Assembly: GCA_028716025.1 (NCBI GenBank)
Contig: JAQUQP010000084.1
Span: 1 to 7,726, forward strand
DNA from: a bacterium
GTDB lineage: Bacteria; UBA6262
Reading direction: 5' to 3'
Length of the DNA: 7,726 nucleotides
The translations under genes were made by a program, and so were the position numbers. This document shows positions 1 through 4,952 of this stretch, one piece after another. Each line of letters opens with the position of its first letter. Position 1 is the stretch's first letter. A model generated the notes under the pieces. It was not told where the DNA came from and did not search any database. It worked only from the letters and a program-made list of their open reading frames with translations.

Positions 1-305
1 CCACTGAGTGCGGAGAAGTGAGTGACCGCCAGATAGAAGCGGCGCGTGTCGCTTTGATGCGTTTTATCAAAAAAGGCGGCAAGGTCTGGGTACGTATTTT
101 CCCGGATAAGCCTATCACCAGGAAACCAGCTGAAACCAGAATGGGAAAAGGCAAGGGGGATCCGGATCATTGGGCAGTAGTGATCAAACCCGGCCGGGTC
201 ATGTATGAAGTGCAGGGATTAACAGCGGAGCAAGCCAAACAAGCAATGAAACTGGTGGGTGGCAAATTAAGCGTCAAAACAAGATTTGTGAGCCGGATCG
301 ACTAA
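1..305 (+). CDS. rplP: 50S ribosomal protein L16 (uL16), 3' part only
   Basis: C-terminal 100 codons of L16, a large-subunit protein near the peptidyl transferase centre and the A-site tRNA. The window cuts off the N-terminal part (the family is about 135-140 residues). The reading frame is open from base 3, so the GTG at 18 is internal and not the start. Visible family motifs are [36 protein letters not shown] (seen as adjacent blocks) and KPGRVMYEV, followed by the usual KLxVKTRFV ending. The MGKGKG stretch is the conserved glycine-rich part that contacts rRNA. The stop is TAA, with 19 nt to the rpmC start, consistent with one transcript. Identification is secure; only the missing 5' end limits the entry. 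Confidence 0.97.
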   Translation, partial: TECGEVSDRQIEAARVALMRFIKKGGKVWVRIFPDKPITRKPAETRMGKGKGDPDHWAVVIKPGRVMYEVQGLTAEQAKQAMKLVGGKLSVKTRFVSRID

Positions 306-324
306 ACTCAAGGTGAGGATGAGA

Positions 325-534
325 ATGGCTAAAACGAAAATAGTTCCTAAAGACTTAAGAAACCTGACAGATAACGAACTGCAGGATAAATATCTTTCCT
401 TAAAAGATGAAATGTTCCAGTTGAAGATCCAGCAAGTGACTCATCAGAAAGTGTCTAATCCCATGCGTTTCGGGATCATCCGCAAAGATATCGCACGGAT
501 CCAGACGCTGATGAATGAACGGAGGAAGAAATAA
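325..534 (+). CDS. rpmC: 50S ribosomal protein L29 (uL29)
   Basis: Small helical-hairpin protein of the large subunit, close to the peptide exit tunnel, where signal recognition particle and trigger factor dock. From the ATG at 325 it has 69 residues, normal for L29 (about 60-75). The start at 325 gives the usual MAKTKxxxKDLRNLTDNEL beginning and lies 6 nt after AGGTGAGG (311-318). An upstream in-frame GTG at 313 falls inside that ribosome binding site and is unlikely, and ATG at 319 is too close to it. The family core is visible as LKDEMFQLKIQQVTHQKVSNP followed by RKDIARIQTLMNER; the more usual Leu-Arg-Phe of many L29s is Met-Phe-Gln here. The TAA stop directly abuts the rpsQ GTG, implying translational coupling. 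Confidence 0.96.
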   Translation: MAKTKIVPKDLRNLTDNELQDKYLSLKDEMFQLKIQQVTHQKVSNPMRFGIIRKDIARIQTLMNERRKK

Positions 535-789
535 GTGTCTAAGACCAACAAGAGAATCAAAATCGCAAAAGTAGTCAGTGATAAAATGAATAAGACCAGA
601 GTGGTCACCACAGAGCGTAAAGTAGCGCATAAGCTCTATGGCAAGCTGATCAAAAAAACCACCTCGTTCAAGGTCCACGATGAAAAAAATGAGTCCAAAG
701 TCGGCGATACCGTAAAGATCGTTGAATTTCGGCCATTAAGCAAAACCAAACGCTGGCAATTAGTTGAAATCGTAGAAAGGGCGAAATAA
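535..789 (+). CDS. rpsQ: 30S ribosomal protein S17 (uS17)
   Basis: Primary-binding OB-fold protein of the small subunit that contacts 16S rRNA in the 5' and central domains. It has 84 residues, a typical length. The conserved opening [13 protein letters not shown] (12-24) and the diagnostic [18 protein letters not shown] (57-74), followed by LVEIVE, are both clear. Translation starts at GTG 535, immediately after the rpmC TAA, with GGAGGA at 521-526 located inside the end of rpmC as its ribosome binding site. This zero-gap arrangement points to translational coupling with L29. The stop is TAA, 2 nt before the rplN ATG. Confidence 0.97.
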   Translation: MSKTNKRIKIAKVVSDKMNKTRVVTTERKVAHKLYGKLIKKTTSFKVHDEKNESKVGDTVKIVEFRPLSKTKRWQLVEIVERAK

Positions 790-791
790 TC

Positions 792-1160
792 ATGATCCAG
801 ACACAAAGCATGTTAATAGTCGCAGATAATTCCGGAGCCAAGACCATCATGTGCATCAGGTGCCTGGGCGGATCCCGGCGCAAGTATGCCAGTGTCGGTG
901 ACATCATTGTCGCGGCAGTGAAATCAGCTATTCCGCAAGCTGCGGTCAAAAAAGGCGATGTAGTCAAAGCCGTTGTGGTCCGTACGGTGCGTCCTTTACG
1001 CCGGTCAGATGGCACCTATATCCGTTTTGATGAAAATAGCGCTGTGATCATTGATGATAATAATGAACCCAAGGGTACCCGTATTTTTGGACCGGTAGCC
1101 AGGGAGTTGCGTGAAAAAAATTTTATGAAGATCATTTCATTAGCGCCGGAAGTATTATAA
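792..1160 (+). CDS. rplN: 50S ribosomal protein L14 (uL14)
   Basis: Beta-barrel protein on the subunit interface of the large subunit; in other bacteria it forms an intersubunit bridge with 16S rRNA and is the binding site of the silencing factor RsfS. At 122 residues it has exactly the usual size. Diagnostic blocks are [17 protein letters not shown] at the N terminus, the [14 protein letters not shown] strand (35-48), [20 protein letters not shown] (58-77) and [20 protein letters not shown] (95-114). The ATG follows the rpsQ stop by 2 nt and has only a weak site, AAAGGG at 776-781, so re-initiation after rpsQ probably contributes. It is followed by a 58-nt gap that holds a 7-nt word repeat, the first break in the tight packing. 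Confidence 0.98.
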   Translation: MIQTQSMLIVADNSGAKTIMCIRCLGGSRRKYASVGDIIVAAVKSAIPQAAVKKGDVVKAVVVRTVRPLRRSDGTYIRFDENSAVIIDDNNEPKGTRIFGPVARELREKNFMKIISLAPEVL

Positions 1161-1164
1161 AACA

Positions 1165-1192
1165 GTTGATAGTTCATAGTTGATTGTTGATA
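1165..1192 (+). repeat. four tandem copies of a 7-nt word, consensus GTTGATA
   Basis: In the rplN-rplX gap four adjacent 7-nt units can be read: GTTGATA (1165), GTTCATA (1172), GTTGATT (1179) and GTTGATA (1186). Units differ from the consensus at one position at most. The array lies just after the rplN stop and ends 12 nt before the rplX ribosome binding site (CGGAG, 1206-1210), which stays intact. Only one orientation is present. Similar heptameric intergenic repeats are known from cyanobacteria; whether this one is related by descent or only by mechanism cannot be told here. Confidence 0.85.
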
Positions 1193-1218
1193 GAAAAAAC
1201 TGAAACGGAGTTATAATA

Positions 1219-1533
1219 ATGTTGCATTTGAAGAAAAAAGATAAAGTGATCGTGCTCAGCGGCAAGGATAAAGGGAAAAAAGGCGAAGTCTTGAAACTGA
1301 TCCCGGAAAAGAACCAGGTGATAGTTTCCAAGGTAAACTTTGTGAAGAAGCATTCCCGGCCTAATCCACAAAAGGGCGGCGGCGGGATCATCCAGCAGGA
1401 AGCCGCGCTCAATATCAGTAAAATAATGCTTTTGTGTTCCAAGTGCAGTAAGCCGACCAGGATCAAGATTGACACCCTGGCTGACGGCAAAAAAGTGCGC
1501 GCCTGCAAAAAATGCGGTGAAATTCTAGTTTAA
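1219..1533 (+). CDS. rplX: 50S ribosomal protein L24 (uL24)
   Basis: Early-assembly protein of the large subunit that helps nucleate 23S rRNA folding and sits near the tunnel exit. It has 104 residues. The N-terminal KOW/SH3-like segment is visible at about 5-33 ([20 protein letters not shown]), followed by [13 protein letters not shown] and the [19 protein letters not shown] block. The C-terminal part carries two CxxC pairs, CSKC at 73-76 and CKKC at 96-99, as in the zinc-ribbon-like tail of many but not all bacterial L24s, so zinc binding is plausible (inference). ATG 1219 is placed 8 nt after CGGAG (1206-1210). The stop is followed by 19 nt and then rplE. Confidence 0.97.
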   Translation: MLHLKKKDKVIVLSGKDKGKKGEVLKLIPEKNQVIVSKVNFVKKHSRPNPQKGGGGIIQQEAALNISKIMLLCSKCSKPTRIKIDTLADGKKVRACKKCGEILV

Positions 1534-1552
1534 ACTACGAGGAGAAAAGGTA

Positions 1553-2095
1553 ATGCCCAGATTAAAGGACTTTTATACCAAAGAAATAATACCGGCTATG
1601 AAAAGTGAATTTGGATACAAGAATGCACTGGAAGTGCCTAAGCTGTCAAAAATTGTGGTTAATATGGGACTAAGTGATGCCAAAGAAAATATTAAAGTGA
1701 TAGATATCGCCGTGAAACAATTAGCTTCCATTACTGGCCAACGTCCGGTAGTGACCAGGGCTAAAAAATCGATCTCTAATTTCAAGATCAGAGAAGGAAT
1801 GCCCATTGGCTGTAAGGTAACCTTACGCGGGGATATTATGTATGAATTTATGGACCGCCTGATCAATGTGGCTTTGCCCAGGATCCGTGACTTCCGTGGT
1901 ATTCCCAGGAATAGTTTTGATGGCCGGGGCAATTATACTTTAGGCTTGAAGGACCAGACCATTTTTTCTGAGATTGACTATGAAAAGATCGATAAACTCA
2001 GGGGAATGGATATAACCGTAGTGACCACCGCAAAAAATAATATACAGGCAGAAAAACTGCTGGTATTGTTCGGTATGCCTTTTAGAGAAAAATAA
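1553..2095 (+). CDS. rplE: 50S ribosomal protein L5 (uL5)
   Basis: Central-protuberance protein of the large subunit that binds 5S rRNA and contacts the P-site tRNA and the small subunit head. It has 180 residues, the usual length. Clear family blocks are [11 protein letters not shown] (33-43), [20 protein letters not shown] (60-79), [14 protein letters not shown] (80-93), [10 protein letters not shown] (107-116) and [20 protein letters not shown] (122-141). ATG 1553 follows GAGGAG (1539-1544) with 8-nt spacing, the strongest site in this part of the cluster. The TAA stop is the first edge of a strong hairpin (2095-2134) before the S14 gene. Confidence 0.98.
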   Translation: MPRLKDFYTKEIIPAMKSEFGYKNALEVPKLSKIVVNMGLSDAKENIKVIDIAVKQLASITGQRPVVTRAKKSISNFKIREGMPIGCKVTLRGDIMYEFMDRLINVALPRIRDFRGIPRNSFDGRGNYTLGLKDQTIFSEIDYEKIDKLRGMDITVVTTAKNNIQAEKLLVLFGMPFREK

Positions 2096-2134
2096 CCCCA
2101 CGCTGTTTCCCTGCGGAAAACAAGACGCGGGGGT
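2095..2134 (+). promoter_or_regulatory. bulged RNA hairpin between rplE and rpsN
   Basis: The RNA can fold into a long stem: ACCCC (2095-2099) pairs with GGGGT (2130-2134), CGC (2101-2103) with GCG (2127-2129), and TGTTTCC (2104-2110) with GGAAAACA (2115-2122), leaving one A unpaired on that side. The loop is CTGC (2111-2114). A2100 and the AGAC at 2123-2126 are bulged. This gives about 15 base pairs. It is not followed by a run of T, so it does not look like an intrinsic terminator. The S14 ribosome binding site lies about 18 nt further on. An RNA-processing, stability or protein-binding role is possible but unproven. Confidence 0.6.
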
Positions 2135-2161
2135 AAATTTGAAGTAAATTTAGGAGAAAAA

Positions 2162-2347
2162 ATGGCGAAAAAATGTTTGAGGATTAAGGCAACACGGGAG
2201 CCCAAATTCAGCACTAGGAAGTACAACCGCTGTCCGCTCTGCGGCCGGTCACGCGCTTTCCTGCGCAAGTTTCAAATGTGCCGTCTCTGCTTCAGGAAAT
2301 TGGCCCACCGGGGCGAGATTGTTGGCGTAACCAAATCCAGCTGGTAA
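2162..2347 (+). CDS. rpsN: 30S ribosomal protein S14, short zinc type (uS14, RpsZ-like)
   Basis: Small-subunit head protein that binds the 3' domain of 16S rRNA. It has 61 residues, matching the short zinc-containing form rather than the roughly 100-residue zinc-free form. The four zinc ligands are visible as CPLC (24-27) and CRLC (40-43). The conserved ends are also clear: [16 protein letters not shown] at the start, RSRAFLRKF in the middle and [15 protein letters not shown] at the end. ATG 2162 follows TAGGAG (2151-2156) with 5-nt spacing. In some bacteria the zinc form is exchanged under zinc limitation for a zinc-free paralogue outside this cluster; that cannot be judged here. The 66-nt leader before it contains a strong hairpin. 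Confidence 0.98.
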   Translation: MAKKCLRIKATREPKFSTRKYNRCPLCGRSRAFLRKFQMCRLCFRKLAHRGEIVGVTKSSW

Positions 2348-2370
2348 ATTATTATAAAGGAGAATGTTGC

Positions 2371-2769
2371 ATGACCATAACTGATCCTATCAGTGATATG
2401 ATTAACCGCATTAGTAATGCGAGTAAGACCAAAAAAGAAAAAGTTGATATTCCCGCTTCCAAACTTAAAGCGGAGATCGCCCGCGTTCTAAAGAATGAGG
2501 GTTATATCGCCAACTGTAAAGTGATCGAGGACCGCAAACAGGGAATTTTGCGGGTATATTTAAAATACACACCAGACAAAAAGAGTGTCATCACTGGTAT
2601 TAAAAAAGTCAGCCGTTCGGGCCGCCGGGCATATAAAGGAACCAAGGACCTGCCGCGGATACTGGCTGGTTTAGGTACTGCCGTGGTCAGCACTAATAAG
2701 GGGCTGATGACGGACAAAGAAGCGCGCCTGGCAAAAATTGGCGGAGAAGTGATCTGTTACGTCTGGTAA
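2371..2769 (+). CDS. rpsH: 30S ribosomal protein S8 (uS8)
   Basis: Primary-binding protein of the central domain of 16S rRNA; in E. coli it also represses the spc operon by binding its mRNA near the L5 start. It has 132 residues from ATG 2371, which follows AAAGGAG (2356-2362) with 8-nt spacing. An upstream in-frame ATG at 2278 lies inside rpsN and would add a non-family extension, so it is rejected. Family landmarks are MTITDPISDMINRISNA (the more common MLTRIRNA is changed to MINRISNA), PASKLKAEIARVLKNEGYI (28-46), and the C-terminal signature GLGTAVVSTNKGLMTDKEAR with GGEVICYVW. The protein ends in Trp where many end in Ala or Arg. After it comes the longest non-coding gap of the window. 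Confidence 0.98.
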   Translation: MTITDPISDMINRISNASKTKKEKVDIPASKLKAEIARVLKNEGYIANCKVIEDRKQGILRVYLKYTPDKKSVITGIKKVSRSGRRAYKGTKDLPRILAGLGTAVVSTNKGLMTDKEARLAKIGGEVICYVW

Positions 2770-2770
2770 C

Positions 2771-2910
2771 ACAATTACTAAGCTCTAATTTCTAAATCCG
2801 AAACAATATCGAATGACCAAAATTAGAATGTTCCAGGGTAATGTTGTTTAGAGCTTAAATATTTGAATTTGTTTAGAATTTCGAAATTAGAATTTGGGAT
2901 TTGTTTTCAA
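2771..2910. repeat. AT-rich intergenic element made of inverted repeats (rpsH-rplF gap)
   Basis: The gap is markedly richer in A and T than the genes. It contains a perfect 10-nt inverted repeat, TAAGCTCTAA (2779-2788) with TTAGAGCTTA (2848-2857), about 60 nt apart, and a perfect 12-nt palindrome AATTTCGAAATT at 2877-2888. The word AATTAGAAT occurs at 2821-2829 and 2885-2893, and its complement core TCTAATT at 2784-2790. The outer part could fold into a long imperfect hairpin. The element ends directly before the rplF ribosome binding site (2911). No protein of plausible size is encoded. It looks like a small non-autonomous or hairpin-type dispersed repeat, but one copy cannot prove dispersal. 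Confidence 0.65.
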
Positions 2911-2917
2911 GAGGAGG
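2911..2917 (+). promoter_or_regulatory. ribosome binding site that fixes the rplF GTG start
   Basis: GAGGAGG lies 6 nt before GTG 2924. A possible earlier in-frame start at 2894 lies upstream of this site inside the AT-rich repeat, so the site decides in favour of 2924. Confidence 0.85.
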
Positions 2918-2923
2918 AAACGC

Positions 2924-3493
2924 GTGTCTAGAGTAGGAAAAAAAATCATAACTATTCCAAAAGGAGTTAAGGTCACTGTTAATGGCCAGAATGTCGAAGC
3001 TACCGGTCCGTTGGGAACCTTAAAACATACTGTTCCCGGGTGGATGAGCTTGAAGCTTGAGGGAGAAACTCTTTCCGTGATATGTGAGACCCTGACCAAT
3101 GACAAGAAACCAATGTATGGTTTAACCAGAGCGCTGATCAATAACTTGGTCAACGGTGTAGCCAAGGCTTTTTCCAAAAACCTGGAAATACGGGGTATTG
3201 GTTTTAAAGCGCAGGTTCAGGGAGCAGATCTTACTTTGCTGCTTGGTTATACCCATCCTTGCGTATTAAAAATACCGGAAGGTGTAAAAGTGATCGTGGA
3301 AGAAAATACTAAAATTTCGGTCAGCGGTTCTGACCGTTATAAGGTAGGAGAATTTGCTAATAAAATCAGGACCCAAAGGATTCCTGAACCATATAAAGGT
3401 ACCGGCATCCGTTACTTAAATGAATATGTGCGCAAGAAAGTCGGCAAGACCGGAGTAGCGGCTGGTGCAGCGGCAGGCGGAGGAGCGAAGTAA
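2924..3493 (+). CDS. rplF: 50S ribosomal protein L6 (uL6)
   Basis: Large-subunit protein near the factor-binding site and the base of the L7/L12 stalk, with two duplicated domains. From GTG 2924 it has 189 residues. The start gives the standard [21 protein letters not shown] opening. The N domain spans about 1-80 and the C domain about 81-170, with [11 protein letters not shown] (90-100) between and the L6 signature [11 protein letters not shown] at 154-164. The usual ending KVGKTG is followed by an Ala/Gly-rich tail ([12 protein letters not shown], 178-189) that makes it about ten residues longer than the common 175-180; such tails vary among species. Its TAA overlaps the rplR ATG by one base, indicating coupling. 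Confidence 0.97.
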   Translation: MSRVGKKIITIPKGVKVTVNGQNVEATGPLGTLKHTVPGWMSLKLEGETLSVICETLTNDKKPMYGLTRALINNLVNGVAKAFSKNLEIRGIGFKAQVQGADLTLLLGYTHPCVLKIPEGVKVIVEENTKISVSGSDRYKVGEFANKIRTQRIPEPYKGTGIRYLNEYVRKKVGKTGVAAGAAAGGGAK

Positions 3494-3858
3494 TGAAAAC
3501 AGCCAAGAAAAAAGCAAAATTGCAATTGCGCAAAGAGAGAGTTCGCGGGAAGATACAGGGCACCGCTGAGCGTCCTAGGTTGTGTGTCTATAAAAGTTCA
3601 AAGCACATCTATGCCCAGATCATCAATGATCTGGCAGGCAAGACCCTGGTCTCAGCCAGTACGGTAGGTCCTGAGTTCAAGGATAAGAAAGTTAAAGCGG
3701 GGACTATAGCGGCAGCTAAAGCCGTGGGCAGCCTGATCGCTGATAAAGCTCTGGCCGCGGGAATTATAAAAGTAGTCTTCGATCGTGGTGGTAATCTTTA
3801 TCACGGACGGATCAAGATATTGGCGGATAGCGCTAGGGAAAAAGGATTAAAATTCTAG
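3493..3858 (+). CDS. rplR: 50S ribosomal protein L18 (uL18)
   Basis: 5S rRNA-binding protein of the central protuberance, working with L5, whose gene lies upstream in the same cluster. It has 121 residues, typical for the family. Conserved blocks are a basic N terminus, RLRV-like [20 protein letters not shown] (27-46), and the C-terminal [28 protein letters not shown] part (94-121), which is close to invariant in bacteria. The ATG overlaps the rplF stop as TAATG, and its ribosome binding site (GGAGGAG, 3479-3485) is inside the glycine-rich end of rplF. It ends in TAG, the only TAG stop seen in the window. Confidence 0.98.
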   Translation: MKTAKKKAKLQLRKERVRGKIQGTAERPRLCVYKSSKHIYAQIINDLAGKTLVSASTVGPEFKDKKVKAGTIAAAKAVGSLIADKALAAGIIKVVFDRGGNLYHGRIKILADSAREKGLKF

Positions 3859-3872
3859 ACGCAATTGAAAGC

Positions 3873-3880
3873 AGGGGAGG
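3873..3880 (+). promoter_or_regulatory. ribosome binding site that fixes the rpsE TTG start
   Basis: AGGGGAGG is spaced 5 nt from TTG 3886. A longer reading from TTG 3865 would place this site inside the gene and has no site of its own, so 3886 is preferred. Confidence 0.85.
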
Positions 3881-3885
3881 TTATT

Positions 3886-4395
3886 TTGGCAAGGATTAGC
3901 CCAGATGGATTAGAACTAAAAGATAAAGTGGTAAACGTCGCCCGAGTGGCTAAAGTGGTCAAAGGTGGAAAACGGTTTTCTTTTGCCGCTCTGGTAGTAG
4001 TAGGCGATGAAAAAGGGCATGTCGGCGTCGGTACAGGCAAAGCCAAAGAAGTACAGGATGCTATTCAAAAAGGCGTAACCAATGCGAAAAAGAACTTGAT
4101 CAAGGTGACTTTGAAAGAAGGGACCGTGCCGCACGAAGTTAACGGCCATTTTGGCAGCGCTAACGTGCTGATGAAACCAGCTTGCCCCGGTACCGGCGTG
4201 ATCGCTGGTGGTGGAGTGAGAATAGTGCTGGAATTGGCTGGCGCTAAAAATGTGTTGACTAAATCATTGGGTTCCAAAAACCCATATAATGTTGTTTATG
4301 CCACATTCGACGGATTAGCGCAAATGCGGACTGAAAATCTCAATGTAAGTATGGAAGCCGAAAAAGCGCAGGAAATAAAAACCCCAATCGTTTAA
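3886..4395 (+). CDS. rpsE: 30S ribosomal protein S5 (uS5)
   Basis: Small-subunit protein at the mRNA entry site and the decoding region; mutations in it are known to affect accuracy and spectinomycin response. The TTG at 3886 is chosen because AGGGGAGG precedes it and because it yields the family start [16 protein letters not shown]. The protein has 169 residues, the normal size. The N-terminal double-stranded RNA-binding-like domain covers about 14-77 and holds the signature [20 protein letters not shown] followed by [10 protein letters not shown]. The C-terminal domain holds [29 protein letters not shown] (101-119) and [13 protein letters not shown]. Its stop is only 13 nt before rplO: the L30 gene that usually sits here is missing. 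Confidence 0.97.
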   Translation: MARISPDGLELKDKVVNVARVAKVVKGGKRFSFAALVVVGDEKGHVGVGTGKAKEVQDAIQKGVTNAKKNLIKVTLKEGTVPHEVNGHFGSANVLMKPACPGTGVIAGGGVRIVLELAGAKNVLTKSLGSKNPYNVVYATFDGLAQMRTENLNVSMEAEKAQEIKTPIV

Positions 4396-4408
4396 GGAGT
4401 ACTAACCA

Positions 4409-4873
4409 ATGCAATTGACTGATTTAAGACCAGCAAAAGGTGCCACTAAGCGGAGAAAGATCGTTGGCCGCGGGCATGGTTCCGGACATGGACATACGGC
4501 TTGCCGCGGTATGAAAGGGCAAAATTCGCGTTCCGGCGGCGGGGTGAAGCCAGGATTTGAAGGCGGGCAGATGCCTTTAGCCAGACGCTTGCCAAAACGT
4601 GGTTTTACTAGTCGTACCAAGAACAATTTCGCGATAATTAATTTGGACCAATTGGAAAATAACTTCCAGTCTAACGCTGAAGTTACTCCGAAAGTATTAT
4701 TGGAAAAGAAGATAATTGATAGCCTCCTGGATGGCGTAAAGTTGTTGGGACGCGGCGAGATCAAGAAAAACCTGACCGTCAAAGTCAATGAATGCAGCGC
4801 CAAGGCTAAGGAAATGATCGAAAAAGCCGGCGGCAAGATAGAGCTGATAAAAACTAAGGCGATGACAAGCTGA
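4409..4873 (+). CDS. rplO: 50S ribosomal protein L15 (uL15)
   Basis: Late-assembly large-subunit protein with a long basic extension that penetrates 23S rRNA. It has 154 residues, near the usual 145-150. The glycine/arginine-rich N-terminal arm is classic: [21 protein letters not shown] (about 14-34), [20 protein letters not shown] and [11 protein letters not shown] (56-66). The globular domain has [31 protein letters not shown] (112-142). ATG 4409 uses AAGGAG (4394-4399), which overlaps the rpsE stop. The last residues (A-M-T-S) and stop are encoded within an 8-nt repeat array that continues into the gap, and TGA is followed in frame by TAA. This overlap suggests that the repeat reached into the gene end. 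Confidence 0.97.
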   Translation: MQLTDLRPAKGATKRRKIVGRGHGSGHGHTACRGMKGQNSRSGGGVKPGFEGGQMPLARRLPKRGFTSRTKNNFAIINLDQLENNFQSNAEVTPKVLLEKKIIDSLLDGVKLLGRGEIKKNLTVKVNECSAKAKEMIEKAGGKIELIKTKAMTS

Positions 4874-4930
4874 TAAGATGATAAGTGAAAGCATTTACTT
4901 GTTATCGTATCATCGTATAATCTTATAATC
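4861..4930. repeat. 8-nt word array in inverted orientation (rplO end to secY leader)
   Basis: Left arm: GATGACAA (4861), GCTGATAA (4869) and GATGATAA (4877), consensus GATGATAA. Right arm: TTGTTATC (4899), GTATCATC (4907), GTATAATC (4915) and TTATAATC (4923), which read as the reverse complement word TTATCATC with changes. The period is 8 nt in both arms. The arms can pair imperfectly into a hairpin around 4885-4898. The left arm begins within the last codons of rplO. The secY ribosome binding site at 4941-4946 is left free. Confidence 0.8.
4894..4921 (+). promoter_or_regulatory. candidate sigma-70 type promoter for secY-adk-map
   Basis: TTTACT (4894-4899) matches the -35 consensus at 4 of 6 positions and lies 16 nt before a perfect -10 hexamer TATAAT (4916-4921). 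A second TATAAT occurs at 4924-4929, one repeat unit later. Both hexamers are by-products of the 8-nt word array, and the DNA is AT-rich, so the match could be chance. If used, it would give secY, adk and map a separate transcript. Confidence 0.35.
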
Positions 4931-4952
4931 TGTATTTACAAAGGAGCTGAAA

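Noticed and set aside
400..1015. Minus-strand open frames across rpmC, rpsQ and rplN
   Set aside because: They lie opposite secure ribosomal protein genes, show no family resemblance and have no convincing ribosome binding site.
1165..1192. CRISPR array
   Set aside because: The units are 7 nt, directly adjacent and without spacers, and there are no cas genes.
1187..1217. TTGATA ... TATAAT promoter-like pair before rplX
   Set aside because: The spacing is 19 nt and the TATAAT ends one base before the ATG, so transcripts would lack the ribosome binding site.
1526..1537. Perfect 12-nt palindrome TAGTTTAAACTA across the rplX stop
   Set aside because: It leaves no loop for an RNA hairpin and consists of stop-codon and AT-rich bases, so chance is a sufficient explanation; no second copy was seen.
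2095..2150. Intrinsic terminator after rplE
   Set aside because: The hairpin is strong but is followed by TAAATTTGAAG and not a run of T, and the cluster continues in the same direction.
2863..2893. TTGAAT ... TAGAAT promoter-like pair before rplF
   Set aside because: The spacing is 19 nt, both hexamers are imperfect, and AT-rich repeat DNA gives many such matches.
4396..4408. A degraded L30 remnant between rpsE and rplO
   Set aside because: Thirteen bases, most of them ribosome binding site and spacer, cannot hold any recognisable remnant.
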